NCBI GenBank assembly: GCA_016124735.1
Contig: WGMZ01000037.1
Coordinates: 1 to 57,486 of the forward strand
Source of the DNA: Bacteroidota bacterium
GTDB lineage: Bacteria; Bacteroidota; Bacteroidia; UBA8524
Direction of reading: 5' to 3'
DNA length: 57,486 nt
Shown here: piece after piece, positions 8,509 to 17,019 of the stretch
How positions within the stretch are numbered: the stretch's first letter is position 1
Layout: every line of letters begins with the position of its first letter
The notes under the pieces: generated by a model
The model's database searches: none
What the model saw: only the letters and a program-made list of their open reading frames with translations
What the model was told of the DNA's origin: nothing
Made by a program: the position numbers and the translations under genes

Positions 8509-8838
8509 AATTATTATTAAATTTTAAATAAAAGGTATTCTTATTAATAGATGCCTGTGAATTTGTAGAAAACATTTGGCAATGCCTACTTGATTTTTTT
8601 GTTATTATGAAATTGTTAACAATCGTAATGGTTCGTTTATCCTTGATTAATGCGGTTTTTCGTTTCTTTTATTCACAGCTGTGAATTGGAATCCACATGC
8701 ATTTGGTATAAAATTCACTTTCTGGATTTGCGTTGGTTTCATGTAGAAAGAGTGGGTGTTTATACACTGCTGTTAACATGGAAAATCAGATGCTTTCCAT
8801 TCGAATCATTTGTACACATCATTACCGCATTTTCCACA
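8509..8838. other. oriC: Candidate chromosomal replication origin (oriC)
   Basis: The 389-bp gap between pheS and the next gene holds no plausible protein (short frames of 64 and 72 codons lack any signal). It has a strongly AT-rich left part (8509-8550), a perfect 12-nt palindrome ATTGTTAACAAT (8612-8623), and then a row of DnaA-box-like 9-mers on the plus strand: TTATTCACA (8669-8677, exact TTATNCACA), TTATACACT (8760-8768, one mismatch), TTGTACACA (8810-8818, one mismatch) and TTTTCCACA (8830-8838, fits TTWTNCACA). Weaker copies are at 8556-8564, 8680-8688 and 8689-8697. An unwinding element followed by DnaA boxes is the usual layout of bacterial origins. mnmG and a parS cluster 3.4-4.3 kb away support an origin-proximal site. 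This is an inference; dnaA is not in the window. Confidence 0.5.
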
Positions 8839-8840
8839 GC

Positions 8841-10409
8841 TTAATCCTCTTTGTTGTTAAGAAGGAAATCTCCGATGGTCCAGCCTCCGCGAATAGTGAG
8901 CTTTGTGGGATTTACATAGACTTTAGAAACGTTTCGTTTAAAAGGAATTAACTGATCCGGCTGTTTGAGTGAATCAATTTTAATGAGTCGTACATTGTAT
9001 GTGCCAGGGGTAATATTCGAAAAATAACACGAATCTTCAGTTGAATAGATGAAATATTCTGGTTCTTTACTTAGGTCTTTAAGAAGCTCTATTCTGTATA
9101 ATTGCTTGGCTGAATTTGAATACAATACCGCAGCATTTCCAAAAGCATTGCTTGTACTGGTTTTAAAATGAATAGTATCGGAATGGGATAATTGTCTGTC
9201 GAAAAATACGACAGCGGAGTCGGGAAAAATTAGTGTATAGTCTGTTTCATGCTCCAGGTCGGCACGGATGCCAATTGAATAAGAAAGCATGGTGATTTTG
9301 AGAGAAGACACAGGAATGCTATCATTTTTGAATAATTGGATGAATCCTGGACGATAGGTTAAAAGACTGTTTATGGATTGAATAAAGAAAGTGTCGTTAG
9401 GAGCCAGAGTATTGGTTCTGTTTGGATTGAGTTGAGTACTGTTCGCTTTGATTGGAAACTGAACGGTAATGGTATCAGTTATGGAATCTTTATTCATTAA
9501 ATAATATGTGGCCAATGTATCGGATGATTCTTTGATGAAATCTTGGATAAGAAGGGTATCGCTGTGAATGAATTTGGTAAAAAGCCTTTGCGTTTTATCT
9601 TTTGACTTTGTTTTAGATTGAATAGAGAAGAAGTAAGAGTTGGGTATTTTGACAGGTAGAATAAATGTGTTTTCAGAAATACCTTGCGGTGAAGAATAAA
9701 TCAGTGGCCTGTTCAGAATATTTTGGCCCGTTCGGATTTTTACAGAATCATTTGGTCTTTGTTTATGGTCGAGATAACCCATGTCTTCGCCTAAATCAGG
9801 AATATTATTATTGTTGATGTCTTTAAAGGCATAAATGGTATACAGGCTATCCGGGATCGATGGAATTTTGAAGGATCCATTCTCCAGGGTTTTGGTGATA
9901 TACAAGGGAAAAAGTACCGAATCAGGGTAATCCAAAATATTGGGATGAAATAGTGCTACAGTAAATGCTTTTTGTGGTTCATTGGTGTAATTATTCAAGA
10001 CCAATCCACTGAATGATAGGGTATCTATTTGATTTCCAGTAGAAAAGGAAAACTGAAGAGCGGGTAATACGTTTTTTTCGTTGATATCCTGAATGCCATC
10101 AAACAATTGAACCGTGTAAGTGGCATTTGTTTGAAGTGGTGCCTTGAATTTGATTCTGAGATTATGTTTAATAATATCAATGTCCGGTGCTTTTACAGGA
10201 GGCGGACTAATCAAAATTGCATTCGGATCTTTTATTTCAAAGTATTCATCAAAATGGATTAGAATTTCTGAACCCTGAAAATTGGTTGTATTGCTGTCTG
10301 GCTCAATTAGAGTCGCTAAGGGAGGGGTTTCGTCTTTTTCTCCACCCTGTGGGTGCTCAACAACTGCACAAGACACGAGAAGAAGTAAGAAAGGGAGGAT
10401 TTTAGTCAT
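8841..10409 (-). CDS. Ig-like domain lipoprotein
   Basis: The 522-residue protein has a lipoprotein signal (LLLLVSC, Cys14) followed by the short acidic linker and the PQGGEKDETPP segment that precede a bacterial Ig-like (Big_5/SbsA-type) domain at about residues 30-110 (DETPPLATLIEPDSNTTN..., FSFSTGNQIDTLSF). The remainder is beta-rich with a Cna-B/transthyretin-like stretch (GSFKIPSIPDSLYTIYAF followed by DINNNNIPDLGED). This arrangement is a widespread Bacteroidota surface lipoprotein of unknown function. Its start overlaps the mnmG stop by 4 bases, so it is translated from the mnmG transcript. Confidence 0.75.
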   Translation of the reverse strand: MTKILPFLLLLVSCAVVEHPQGGEKDETPPLATLIEPDSNTTNFQGSEILIHFDEYFEIKDPNAILISPPPVKAPDIDIIKHNLRIKFKAPLQTNATYTVQLFDGIQDINEKNVLPALQFSFSTGNQIDTLSFSGLVLNNYTNEPQKAFTVALFHPNILDYPDSVLFPLYITKTLENGSFKIPSIPDSLYTIYAFKDINNNNIPDLGEDMGYLDHKQRPNDSVKIRTGQNILNRPLIYSSPQGISENTFILPVKIPNSYFFSIQSKTKSKDKTQRLFTKFIHSDTLLIQDFIKESSDTLATYYLMNKDSITDTITVQFPIKANSTQLNPNRTNTLAPNDTFFIQSINSLLTYRPGFIQLFKNDSIPVSSLKITMLSYSIGIRADLEHETDYTLIFPDSAVVFFDRQLSHSDTIHFKTSTSNAFGNAAVLYSNSAKQLYRIELLKDLSKEPEYFIYSTEDSCYFSNITPGTYNVRLIKIDSLKQPDQLIPFKRNVSKVYVNPTKLTIRGGWTIGDFLLNNKED

Positions 10410-12268
10410 CGTCCGAAATGTACAAGTAAAACAGAAATATCAGCGGGTGAAACACCACTTATTCTGCTGGCTTGACCCAGGGTAGCAGGTTTTAGTTTAC
10501 TCAGTTTCTCTCTTGATTCTTTGCTCAAGGATGGAAGAGATTGGTAATTGAATTCTGAATGCAGTCGGATATGTTCGAGTTTTTGCATCTTATCGGCCAT
10601 TTCCTTTTCTTTCTCAATATACCCATCATATTTCATAAGAATTTCGGCTTGTAATTTGGCATCTTCTCTGGTTCCGGTAAGAATGGGGTCAGCGCTTGGT
10701 AGGCCCTGAAAATCATGGATATGCAATTGAGGTCGGCTGATAAGCTGAAAGAGCTTATAGTTTTGAGGAATAGTAGGAGTTTCTTTCGACTCAAGCATAG
10801 TATTTACTTCCATAGGAGTAATGGATGTTTTATGAAAGGCATCGATGATGGTTTGGGTTTGTTTAATTTTTTCCTGAACATTTTTCAAGCGTAGATCGGA
10901 GGCCAAACCAATGCGGTGACTTTTTTCAGTAAGACGTATATCCGCGTTATCCTGGCGCAGGAGAATGCGGTATTCCGCGCGTGAGGTGAACATTCGGTAG
11001 GGTTCTTCGGTACCTTTGTTTATCAAGTCATCGATCAATACGCCGATATAACCTTCTGAGCGGTCGATAATAAAAGGTTCCTTTTCATTAATTTTAAGAT
11101 GAGCGTTAATTCCTGCCATAATCCCCTGAGCTGCAGCCTCTTCATAACCAGTGGTTCCGTTTATTTGTCCGGCGAAGTACAGATTTTCAATTAGATGCGT
11201 TTCAAGTGTGGTTTTAAGCTGCGTAGGCTGAAAGAAATCGTATTCAATGGCATATCCTGGTCGGAACATTTTGGCATTTTCAAATCCGGGAATTTGTCGA
11301 AGAGCTTTTTGTTGAATGGCTTCAGGAAGGGAAGTAGAAAAGCCATTCACATATACTTCAACGGTATTCCATCCTTCGGGCTCAACGAATATTTGGTGAC
11401 GCTCACGTTCAGCAAAGCGATTGATTTTATCTTCGATGGATGGACAATATCGTGGACCGAGTCCTTGTATTCGTCCGGTATACATTGGTGAATCGTCAAA
11501 ACCCTCTTTTAGGGTTTCGTGCACCTTAGAATTGGTATAAGTGATGTAACAGCTTCTTTGTTTAGAGAGAGCTTGAGTATCCGTGTAGGAAAATTTATCC
11601 GGTTTTTCATCTCCTTTTTGTTCTTCCATTGCTTCCCAGTTCAAGGAACGCCCGTCGACCCTGGGGGGTGTTCCTGTCTTCATTCGTCCACTTTCGAATC
11701 CAAGAGAAACAAGTTGTTCGGTTATTCCAAAACTGGCAGCTTCTCCCATGCGCCCACCACCAAGTTGTTTTTGTCCAATATGTATGATTCCATTTAAGAA
11801 AGTTCCATTGGTAAGGATTACAGATTTAGAATAGAATTCTATTCCAATACCCGTTTTGACTCCATAAACCCTTTGATCTTTCACCAGAATTTCTTTGACC
11901 ATATCCTGCCAGAAGTCCAGATTGTCGGTTTGTTCCAGGGCCAATCTCCACTCACTGGAGAACAACCATCGATCGCTTTGAGCACGGGGACTCCACATGG
12001 CAGGACCTTTAGACCGATTCAACATACGAAATTGAATCATGGTTTTGTCTGTGATGATTCCGGAATAACCGCCTAAAGCATCTATTTCTCTGACTATTTG
12101 ACCCTTAGCAACTCCTCCCATAGCTGGATTACATGACATTTGAGCAATTGTGCCCATATTCATGGTAATAAGCAACACTTTGGAGCCTAAATTAGCCGCT
12201 GCTGCTGCTGCTTCGCACCCTGCGTGGCCTGCCCCAACTACGATAAGGTCATATTCTTGTCTATTCAT
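10406..12268 (-). CDS. mnmG: tRNA uridine-5-carboxymethylaminomethyl modification enzyme MnmG (GidA)
   Basis: The 620-residue FAD enzyme, with MnmE, installs the carboxymethylaminomethyl group on U34 of several tRNAs. The N-terminal FAD motif GAGHAGCEAAAAAANLG, the SCNPAMGGVAKGQ block, the GTPPRVDGRS segment and the C-terminal helical domain ending in SRISGVSPADISVLLVHFGR are all present, at normal length. Its ATG overlaps the end of ybeY by 8 bases, and the overlap carries a perfect parS 16-mer (12268-12283). mnmG lies near oriC in many bacteria, which agrees with the parS cluster and the proposed origin here. MnmE is not in the window. Confidence 0.97.
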   Translation of the reverse strand: MNRQEYDLIVVGAGHAGCEAAAAAANLGSKVLLITMNMGTIAQMSCNPAMGGVAKGQIVREIDALGGYSGIITDKTMIQFRMLNRSKGPAMWSPRAQSDRWLFSSEWRLALEQTDNLDFWQDMVKEILVKDQRVYGVKTGIGIEFYSKSVILTNGTFLNGIIHIGQKQLGGGRMGEAASFGITEQLVSLGFESGRMKTGTPPRVDGRSLNWEAMEEQKGDEKPDKFSYTDTQALSKQRSCYITYTNSKVHETLKEGFDDSPMYTGRIQGLGPRYCPSIEDKINRFAERERHQIFVEPEGWNTVEVYVNGFSTSLPEAIQQKALRQIPGFENAKMFRPGYAIEYDFFQPTQLKTTLETHLIENLYFAGQINGTTGYEEAAAQGIMAGINAHLKINEKEPFIIDRSEGYIGVLIDDLINKGTEEPYRMFTSRAEYRILLRQDNADIRLTEKSHRIGLASDLRLKNVQEKIKQTQTIIDAFHKTSITPMEVNTMLESKETPTIPQNYKLFQLISRPQLHIHDFQGLPSADPILTGTREDAKLQAEILMKYDGYIEKEKEMADKMQKLEHIRLHSEFNYQSLPSLSKESREKLSKLKPATLGQASRISGVSPADISVLLVHFGR

Positions 12269-12701
12269 GTTTCACGTGGAACATTTGATCGTAGATTTGA
12301 AGAGCCTTGTTTTCTTCAATACGCATCTGAGTTTGTTCCTCCTCTTTTTTATCGTTAAACCCGATAAGATGAAGCACACCGTGTGCCATAACACGCCGAA
12401 GTTCTACATCTGTTGGAACTGCAAATTTAATCGCATTTTCTTTGACCCGGTCGATGCTGATGAATAAATCACCATGAATGGTATTTCCCAGGTTATAATT
12501 GAATGTTATAATATCGGTATACGTATCGTGGTTCAATACCGATTGATTCATTTCCAGCAATTCTTCATCCGTTCGGAGGATGATGTTTACAGCTCCTGGT
12601 ATTTTTACATGAAGAAGAATTAATTCCTGCAGCCATTTTTTCAGCTGCCTTTTTTGTTTCACGTGGAACTTACTGTTCTCTTCGTGGATATAAATAGACA
12701 T
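12261..12701 (-). CDS. ybeY: Endoribonuclease YbeY (rRNA maturation factor)
   Basis: The 146-residue zinc endoribonuclease takes part in 16S rRNA 3'-end maturation and ribosome quality control. The metal-site motif reads HGVLHLIGFND: the first two His are present but the third ligand His of the usual HxxxHxxxxxH form is replaced by Asp, as I recall is usual in Bacteroidota homologues. The TDIITFNY segment before it is typical. Two parS sites lie in the gene (12268-12283 and 12655-12670), both read as Phe-His-Val-Lys in this frame. It follows the type B sorted protein gene by 5 bases and overlaps mnmG. Confidence 0.92.
   Translation of the reverse strand: MSIYIHEENSKFHVKQKRQLKKWLQELILLHVKIPGAVNIILRTDEELLEMNQSVLNHDTYTDIITFNYNLGNTIHGDLFISIDRVKENAIKFAVPTDVELRRVMAHGVLHLIGFNDKKEEEQTQMRIEENKALQIYDQMFHVKHE
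12268..12283. promoter_or_regulatory. parS: parS site 1 (ParB-binding), exact match
   Basis: TGTTTCACGTGGAACA, the exact reverse complement of the Bacillus subtilis parS sequence TGTTCCACGTGAAACA. It lies at the ybeY stop/mnmG start overlap. ParB binds such sites near the origin for chromosome segregation. Confidence 0.85.
12655..12670. promoter_or_regulatory. parS: parS site 2, 15 of 16 matches
   Basis: TGTTTCACGTGGAACT, differing from the perfect site only in the last base. It lies in the 5' part of ybeY. Confidence 0.75.
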
Positions 12702-12706
12702 GGGTA

Positions 12707-14467
12707 TTAGTAGAGTACGGTGAAATTTCCGGAGTATTGTGCTCTCTTTCCTGTGAGGAAGTAAACATCTGCAAGGTAAATAAAAACCGTTGTTTGGTAT
12801 GCGTTACCATTTGGGTCTAAACCATTCCAGCCATCGCTGAGTTTACCAGAATGAACTAATTGACCGTTTCGTCCGTATATTTTGAGGGTGCTTTGATCTG
12901 AATCAATGGATAAACCCACAGCACGGAAAGTATTGTTTATGCCTCTTACGGAGATTGCGTTTGGAAAATAGATACTTGGTGATTGAATGAAGCATTTAGG
13001 ATTGCTGTAGATGGTTTCTGAAAAACCGTAACTATTGGGGTTGTTTTCTTTGCTCAGGATTTGAAAACAGCGAATATTTAGATTTTCTTGGGTTATATGT
13101 TTGGAATAAAAGCTATCGCTCACGTTGTTTTCTAAAATGTTCCACGTGGAATACTTGCTTAAATTATCGCCAAGATGAATTTCAACAATGTCAATTCCTC
13201 CATCGAGATAATTGGGTTGGGTCCATTCGATGCTGTAATTGTCTGTTGATGTTTCAATCCCGGAAAGCACCACATTATAAGCCTCATTGCTGCGGTAATG
13301 TCTTCCACATCGATCAATCAATTCGTGAGCAAATTTGTAAGTTAACGTGTCGCTTGGTATTAAAACACGAAGAGGATATGGGTTATTATTAATGTCATCT
13401 TTCCAATAATATATTTGGTTGGTCTCTGTTTGTTGGTACACATAGATGCTATCAAAATTAACCGGATTATCGTATGTGCCATGTAATTCTACGGTATTGG
13501 GAGCTACCCAGCTTACGGCAGACAAATAATTTTTACTAATCTGAAAGGAATCCAGAGCTTGAAATTGAATGGGGATACTGCGTGAGCTTGCTCCATTATC
13601 GAGTCCGGCGCGGACAAAAACCTCGACTTTTTGGCCGCTTTTGATTCGTATTGAATAGGTGTTTTGACTACCTTGCAAAGTGGTGTCAATAAAATAATCC
13701 GCGCCATCAATACTCAGATATATTTGAAAATACGTGTTTCCATGTCCAATGTATGGGGTCCATGAAAGATCAATATCTCTTCCGCAGTTCTTTGATTTTC
13801 CCTGAATAAATGGAGCTGCATGGGGTTGGGAGATAACAGATTGATTATTGCAGGAGTCAAACGCGGTTAAGGTATAAAAATGTTGTCCGGTGAATGGGTC
13901 CAGATGAGTGTCGAGGTAGGAGGTTCCTTGGTATACACTGTCAAATTTGAAGTTGTTGTTATTTGTGTTTTCGTGTTCCCACAGATAATATCCGAATAAG
14001 TCAACGGCGTTATTTGGCGACCACGACAAGAAATAGCCATTGCTTACAGGATCATAACTAACAGAATCATATTCTGAACTATTTGGTTGGGTCAGATCAA
14101 TATATAAGGTATCGCTTTTAAATTCACTGTTATCACACAAATACCGATATATAAGTTGGTAGCTCCATTTTTCTGTTAGTACAGCGGCTCCTGCATGCAC
14201 AAAAGAATTTTGTGCGGCATTGGTTATAGTACCAATACTACTGAAAGCTGTAAAGTCGTTGGGCCTGGCGAAAACCTCAATTTCCTGAAACTTGGAACAA
14301 GGATCGGCACTAATATCCCAGAAAAGAATGATATCGGTATTATTCGATTTAATGCAAACCCGTTTAAAATTGGGTTGTGCAGTTAATTGTTCTGCCCCAA
14401 TCAATATGAGAATACACCCAAGAATAAGGTGTTTAGTTCTTACCGAAATCTCCGACAATAACGACAT
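12707..14467 (-). CDS. T9SS type B sorted surface protein with fibronectin-like repeats
   Basis: The 586-residue protein has an N-terminal signal peptide (TKHLILGCILILIGAEQLTAQ) and a chain of fibronectin-III-like beta domains (for example DSVSYDPVSNGYFLSWSPNN and NCGRDIDLSWTPYIG). The C-terminal 85 residues match the gliding-motility-associated, type B sorting domain: FPNAISVRGINNTF, LKIYGRNGQLVHSG, GWNGLDPNG and a final GNFTVLY. Such proteins are exported by the type IX system and held at the surface. The start ATG at 14467 overlaps the end of the M16 peptidase gene by 35 bases, so it is translated from the same mRNA. A parS site is embedded at 13138-13153. Confidence 0.85.
   Translation of the reverse strand: MSLLSEISVRTKHLILGCILILIGAEQLTAQPNFKRVCIKSNNTDIILFWDISADPCSKFQEIEVFARPNDFTAFSSIGTITNAAQNSFVHAGAAVLTEKWSYQLIYRYLCDNSEFKSDTLYIDLTQPNSSEYDSVSYDPVSNGYFLSWSPNNAVDLFGYYLWEHENTNNNNFKFDSVYQGTSYLDTHLDPFTGQHFYTLTAFDSCNNQSVISQPHAAPFIQGKSKNCGRDIDLSWTPYIGHGNTYFQIYLSIDGADYFIDTTLQGSQNTYSIRIKSGQKVEVFVRAGLDNGASSRSIPIQFQALDSFQISKNYLSAVSWVAPNTVELHGTYDNPVNFDSIYVYQQTETNQIYYWKDDINNNPYPLRVLIPSDTLTYKFAHELIDRCGRHYRSNEAYNVVLSGIETSTDNYSIEWTQPNYLDGGIDIVEIHLGDNLSKYSTWNILENNVSDSFYSKHITQENLNIRCFQILSKENNPNSYGFSETIYSNPKCFIQSPSIYFPNAISVRGINNTFRAVGLSIDSDQSTLKIYGRNGQLVHSGKLSDGWNGLDPNGNAYQTTVFIYLADVYFLTGKRAQYSGNFTVLY
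13138..13153. promoter_or_regulatory. parS: parS site 3, one mismatch
   Basis: TGTTCCACGTGGAATA, one mismatch (T for C at position 15) from TGTTNCACGTGNAACA. It lies inside the type B T9SS protein gene in a different reading frame from the ybeY copies (Ser-Thr-Trp-Asn), so the constraint is on DNA and not on protein. Confidence 0.7.
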
Positions 14468-15701
14468 TTAAATTATTGGTGTTCAGATAAATGCTTGCAA
14501 TGGAATAAAGTTCTTCCTTAGTTATGTTTTTAACCTGGCGAACATAATTATGAAAATAGGATTCCTTCAATTCATATTCCATGATTGTTTTATAACGATC
14601 AACGCGGGCCAGGCTTCCGTCAAAACTTCGTTGGATATTACCCAGCATATAGTTTTTAACAGTGGTGAGCTCTTCTTCCCGAATTGTTTCTGTAAATAAA
14701 CGTGTCATTTCATGCATTATTTCATGCATGCAGTCGAGTTTTGCTTCGTTTTTAACATCGGAACGAATAATTAATAATGAAGAATCATGCAAATGCAGTG
14801 TGTTAGATCCGATTCCGTATGTATAACCTTTGTCTTCCCGAATGTTCTTCATAAGCCTTGAACCAAAATAGCCCCCAAATAAGGTGATCAGTACTGACCA
14901 TGCGGGATAGTCGGGATGCTTTCTTGTAGGAGCAGGCATGCCCGCATAAATGCTTGCCTGAACAGCGTCGTTGTGCTGATGATGAATAGAGAACACCTCT
15001 TTTTTTAATAAAGACAGCGTTTCTGGCAAATTGGTTGTTTCTCTGGTGTTATTTCCAAATAAATTTATAGATTCAGTGTTTATCGGGGAGTTCACCAAAA
15101 TGAAATCAAGGGAAGGCAATAGGCGATTTTCATAATAGCCCTGGACCTGATCAACGGATAACTTTAAATAATCCTCTTGAGTCATATAACGCCCATACGG
15201 ATGTTCCAATCCAAAGTATGTACTATTGAATATTCGCTTCGATAAAAAGGCGGTTTTTTGTTCGTTTACCTTTAAAGTCTCGATCGATTTACGGCGGTAC
15301 AATTCAAATTCATCATTTGGAATGCGCACATTTTCAAGCACTTCGTGTAAAAACGACAAGATTGGATCGACATTGTTTTGAATACAAAAGACATGTAAAG
15401 AAACAAACAGGAACCCGGATTCTATATCTACATAAGCTCCGTAGAAGTCTAATTTCTCCTGAATTTCATAGGCGCTAAATAAATCCGTGCCGCTCAATAA
15501 CAGTTTGCTCAAAGCAGAAACCAGCCCTTTTTCGGTTGAATACAAGCTGCCACAACGAAAGAAAAATGAGACACGAACGAGCTCTTCATGTTCCTTAGAA
15601 AAGAACACGTGCACTCCATTTTTGAGTGTAATATTATCAAATGAAAAGGGAGGAAGTGTTTCGGGAAGCCTTGTTGCGGGCGCAATACTTCTATTGATCA
15701 T
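14433..15701 (-). CDS. M16 family peptidase subunit lacking the zinc motif
   Basis: The 422-residue protein has the two-domain M16 fold, but the position of the HxxEH motif (after FFFRCGSLYSTEKG) reads VSALSKLLLSG, so it cannot bind zinc. The substrate-binding R/Y pair of the C-terminal half is kept (FGSRLMKNIREDKGYTYG). This is the usual make-up of the non-catalytic partner of a heterodimeric M16B peptidase. The ATG overlaps the stop of the catalytic partner gene (15698-16936) in an ATGA junction, consistent with translational coupling and a 1:1 complex. No signal peptide is visible, so a cytoplasmic or membrane-associated role is likely. Confidence 0.88.
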   Translation of the reverse strand: MINRSIAPATRLPETLPPFSFDNITLKNGVHVFFSKEHEELVRVSFFFRCGSLYSTEKGLVSALSKLLLSGTDLFSAYEIQEKLDFYGAYVDIESGFLFVSLHVFCIQNNVDPILSFLHEVLENVRIPNDEFELYRRKSIETLKVNEQKTAFLSKRIFNSTYFGLEHPYGRYMTQEDYLKLSVDQVQGYYENRLLPSLDFILVNSPINTESINLFGNNTRETTNLPETLSLLKKEVFSIHHQHNDAVQASIYAGMPAPTRKHPDYPAWSVLITLFGGYFGSRLMKNIREDKGYTYGIGSNTLHLHDSSLLIIRSDVKNEAKLDCMHEIMHEMTRLFTETIREEELTTVKNYMLGNIQRSFDGSLARVDRYKTIMEYELKESYFHNYVRQVKNITKEELYSIASIYLNTNNLNVVIVGDFGKN

Positions 15702-16936
15702 ACTTTTGCCTGGTAGATAAGGGTGGAGGATTGATTTCTATTGAATAACTTAATCGCTGTGTTCTGAATAGATTCCGGGGATGTTCCCTGGTAGGAAGAC
15801 ACTTCGTAATTGATTTGATCAGTATTTCCCAGATGAGTGAAAAGAGCCAGATTCATGGCTTTATTTAAAACCTCTAATTCGTTATAATTCAGAACTGTAA
15901 GCTTCTTATTGACGACTTTTTCCCACTCTCTTTGTGAAATACTTTCTCTTTTTAATTCTTCCAGAACTTTCCAAATGGCTAGTTCCGCATCTTCTACTTT
16001 TGTTTCTGGAAATATTCTTCCACTGATAACAAACAAACCTGGGTCCAAACTATCGGTTGAATAGGCGGCAATGTCTGCAAATAAGCGATTCTCTTTTACC
16101 AAACGCTGGTGAAGACGAGAGGAATCGGAAGACCCTAATATGTCTGATAATAAATCAACGGAGTAATAAGATGAGTCTTTGCGGGGAGGACAATGGAATC
16201 CGATACTGATCGAGGTCATGGGCACATCACGTGATATTTCCAGGCGCCTCGCCTCTGTTTGTGCGGGCTCTTGCGGATAAATATTAAGATTCACAAGTCC
16301 AGCGGGAATATCTCCAAACCACCGGTTAACCAGCGTCTTACATGTTTCCAAACTGACACTTCCTCCGATAACCAGAATGGCATTGCTAGGATTGTAATAT
16401 TGAGAATAAAACGTATCCAAATCCGTGAGTTGCACCTTTTCAATATGGGCCAGCTCCTTGCCGATGGTTGCCCAATTGTAAGGGTGAACTTTATAGCATA
16501 GTGGACGAAATTCAAGCCACATATCTCCATAAGGCTGATTTAAATAGCGTTGTTTGAACTCTTCCATTACCACACCTTGCTGAACCTGCAATGTCTTAGG
16601 CGTCAGGTTCAATTGAAACATTCGGTCAGATTCGAGCCAGAGCGCTGTTTCAAGATTGACAGCCGGGAGGGTGACATAGTAATTTGTTATATCATTACTG
16701 GTAAAGGCATTGTTTTCTCCGGAAGCCTGTTGCAAAGGCTCATCATAGGAGGGGGCGTTTTTTGATCCACCAAACATCAGATGTTCGAAAAGATGTGCCA
16801 TTCCCGTTAGTTCGGGGTTTTCATCCCGGGCACCGACATTGTATAAAATATTAACAACGGCCAGGGGTGTTTTTCCGTCAAAATGATGAATTACACGAAG
16901 ACCGTTTTTGAGTTGAAATGAATCGAAAGATATCAT
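15698..16936 (-). CDS. M16 family zinc metallopeptidase (catalytic subunit)
   Basis: This 412-residue pitrilysin-like peptidase keeps the inverted zinc motif HLFEH (His48, Glu51, His52 in MAHLFEHLMFGG) and the downstream Glu-containing ETALWLESDRMF segment. The C-terminal half lacks the strong R/Y motif, which the partner gene supplies. An in-frame start at 17002 would add 22 residues, but that stretch holds the -7-like box at 16941-16948; ATG 16936 (MISFDSFQLKNGLRV) fits the family start. It is divergent from the pseudouridine synthase gene and heads the leftward run M16A-M16B-T9SS protein-ybeY-mnmG-lipoprotein. Confidence 0.92.
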   Translation of the reverse strand: MISFDSFQLKNGLRVIHHFDGKTPLAVVNILYNVGARDENPELTGMAHLFEHLMFGGSKNAPSYDEPLQQASGENNAFTSNDITNYYVTLPAVNLETALWLESDRMFQLNLTPKTLQVQQGVVMEEFKQRYLNQPYGDMWLEFRPLCYKVHPYNWATIGKELAHIEKVQLTDLDTFYSQYYNPSNAILVIGGSVSLETCKTLVNRWFGDIPAGLVNLNIYPQEPAQTEARRLEISRDVPMTSISIGFHCPPRKDSSYYSVDLLSDILGSSDSSRLHQRLVKENRLFADIAAYSTDSLDPGLFVISGRIFPETKVEDAELAIWKVLEELKRESISQREWEKVVNKKLTVLNYNELEVLNKAMNLALFTHLGNTDQINYEVSSYQGTSPESIQNTAIKLFNRNQSSTLIYQAKV

Positions 16937-16940
16937 GTTG

Positions 16941-16948
16941 CGAAAATA
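16941..16948 (-). promoter_or_regulatory. -7 box (TATTTTCG) of the M16 operon
   Basis: The minus strand reads TATTTTCG-CAAC-ATG(16936), one mismatch from TAnnTTTG with 4-nt spacing. Confidence 0.45.
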
Positions 16949-17007
16949 CAATTCCCCAGAGGCTTTTGCTCCCGAATAAAAAATGCTGCGCATCGCTTGC
17001 ATTGTCG

Positions 17008-17015
17008 TAATTTTG
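17008..17015 (+). promoter_or_regulatory. -7 box (TAATTTTG) of the pseudouridine synthase gene
   Basis: An exact TAnnTTTG match followed by CACC and the GTG start at 17020: 4-nt spacing. Confidence 0.55.
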
Positions 17016-17019
17016 CACC

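Noticed and set aside
8650-8951. Two short open frames (64 and 72 codons) in the gap between pheS and the lipoprotein gene
   Set aside because: No ribosome site, no codon pattern and no protein-like features; they overlap the DnaA-box cluster and the end of the lipoprotein gene.
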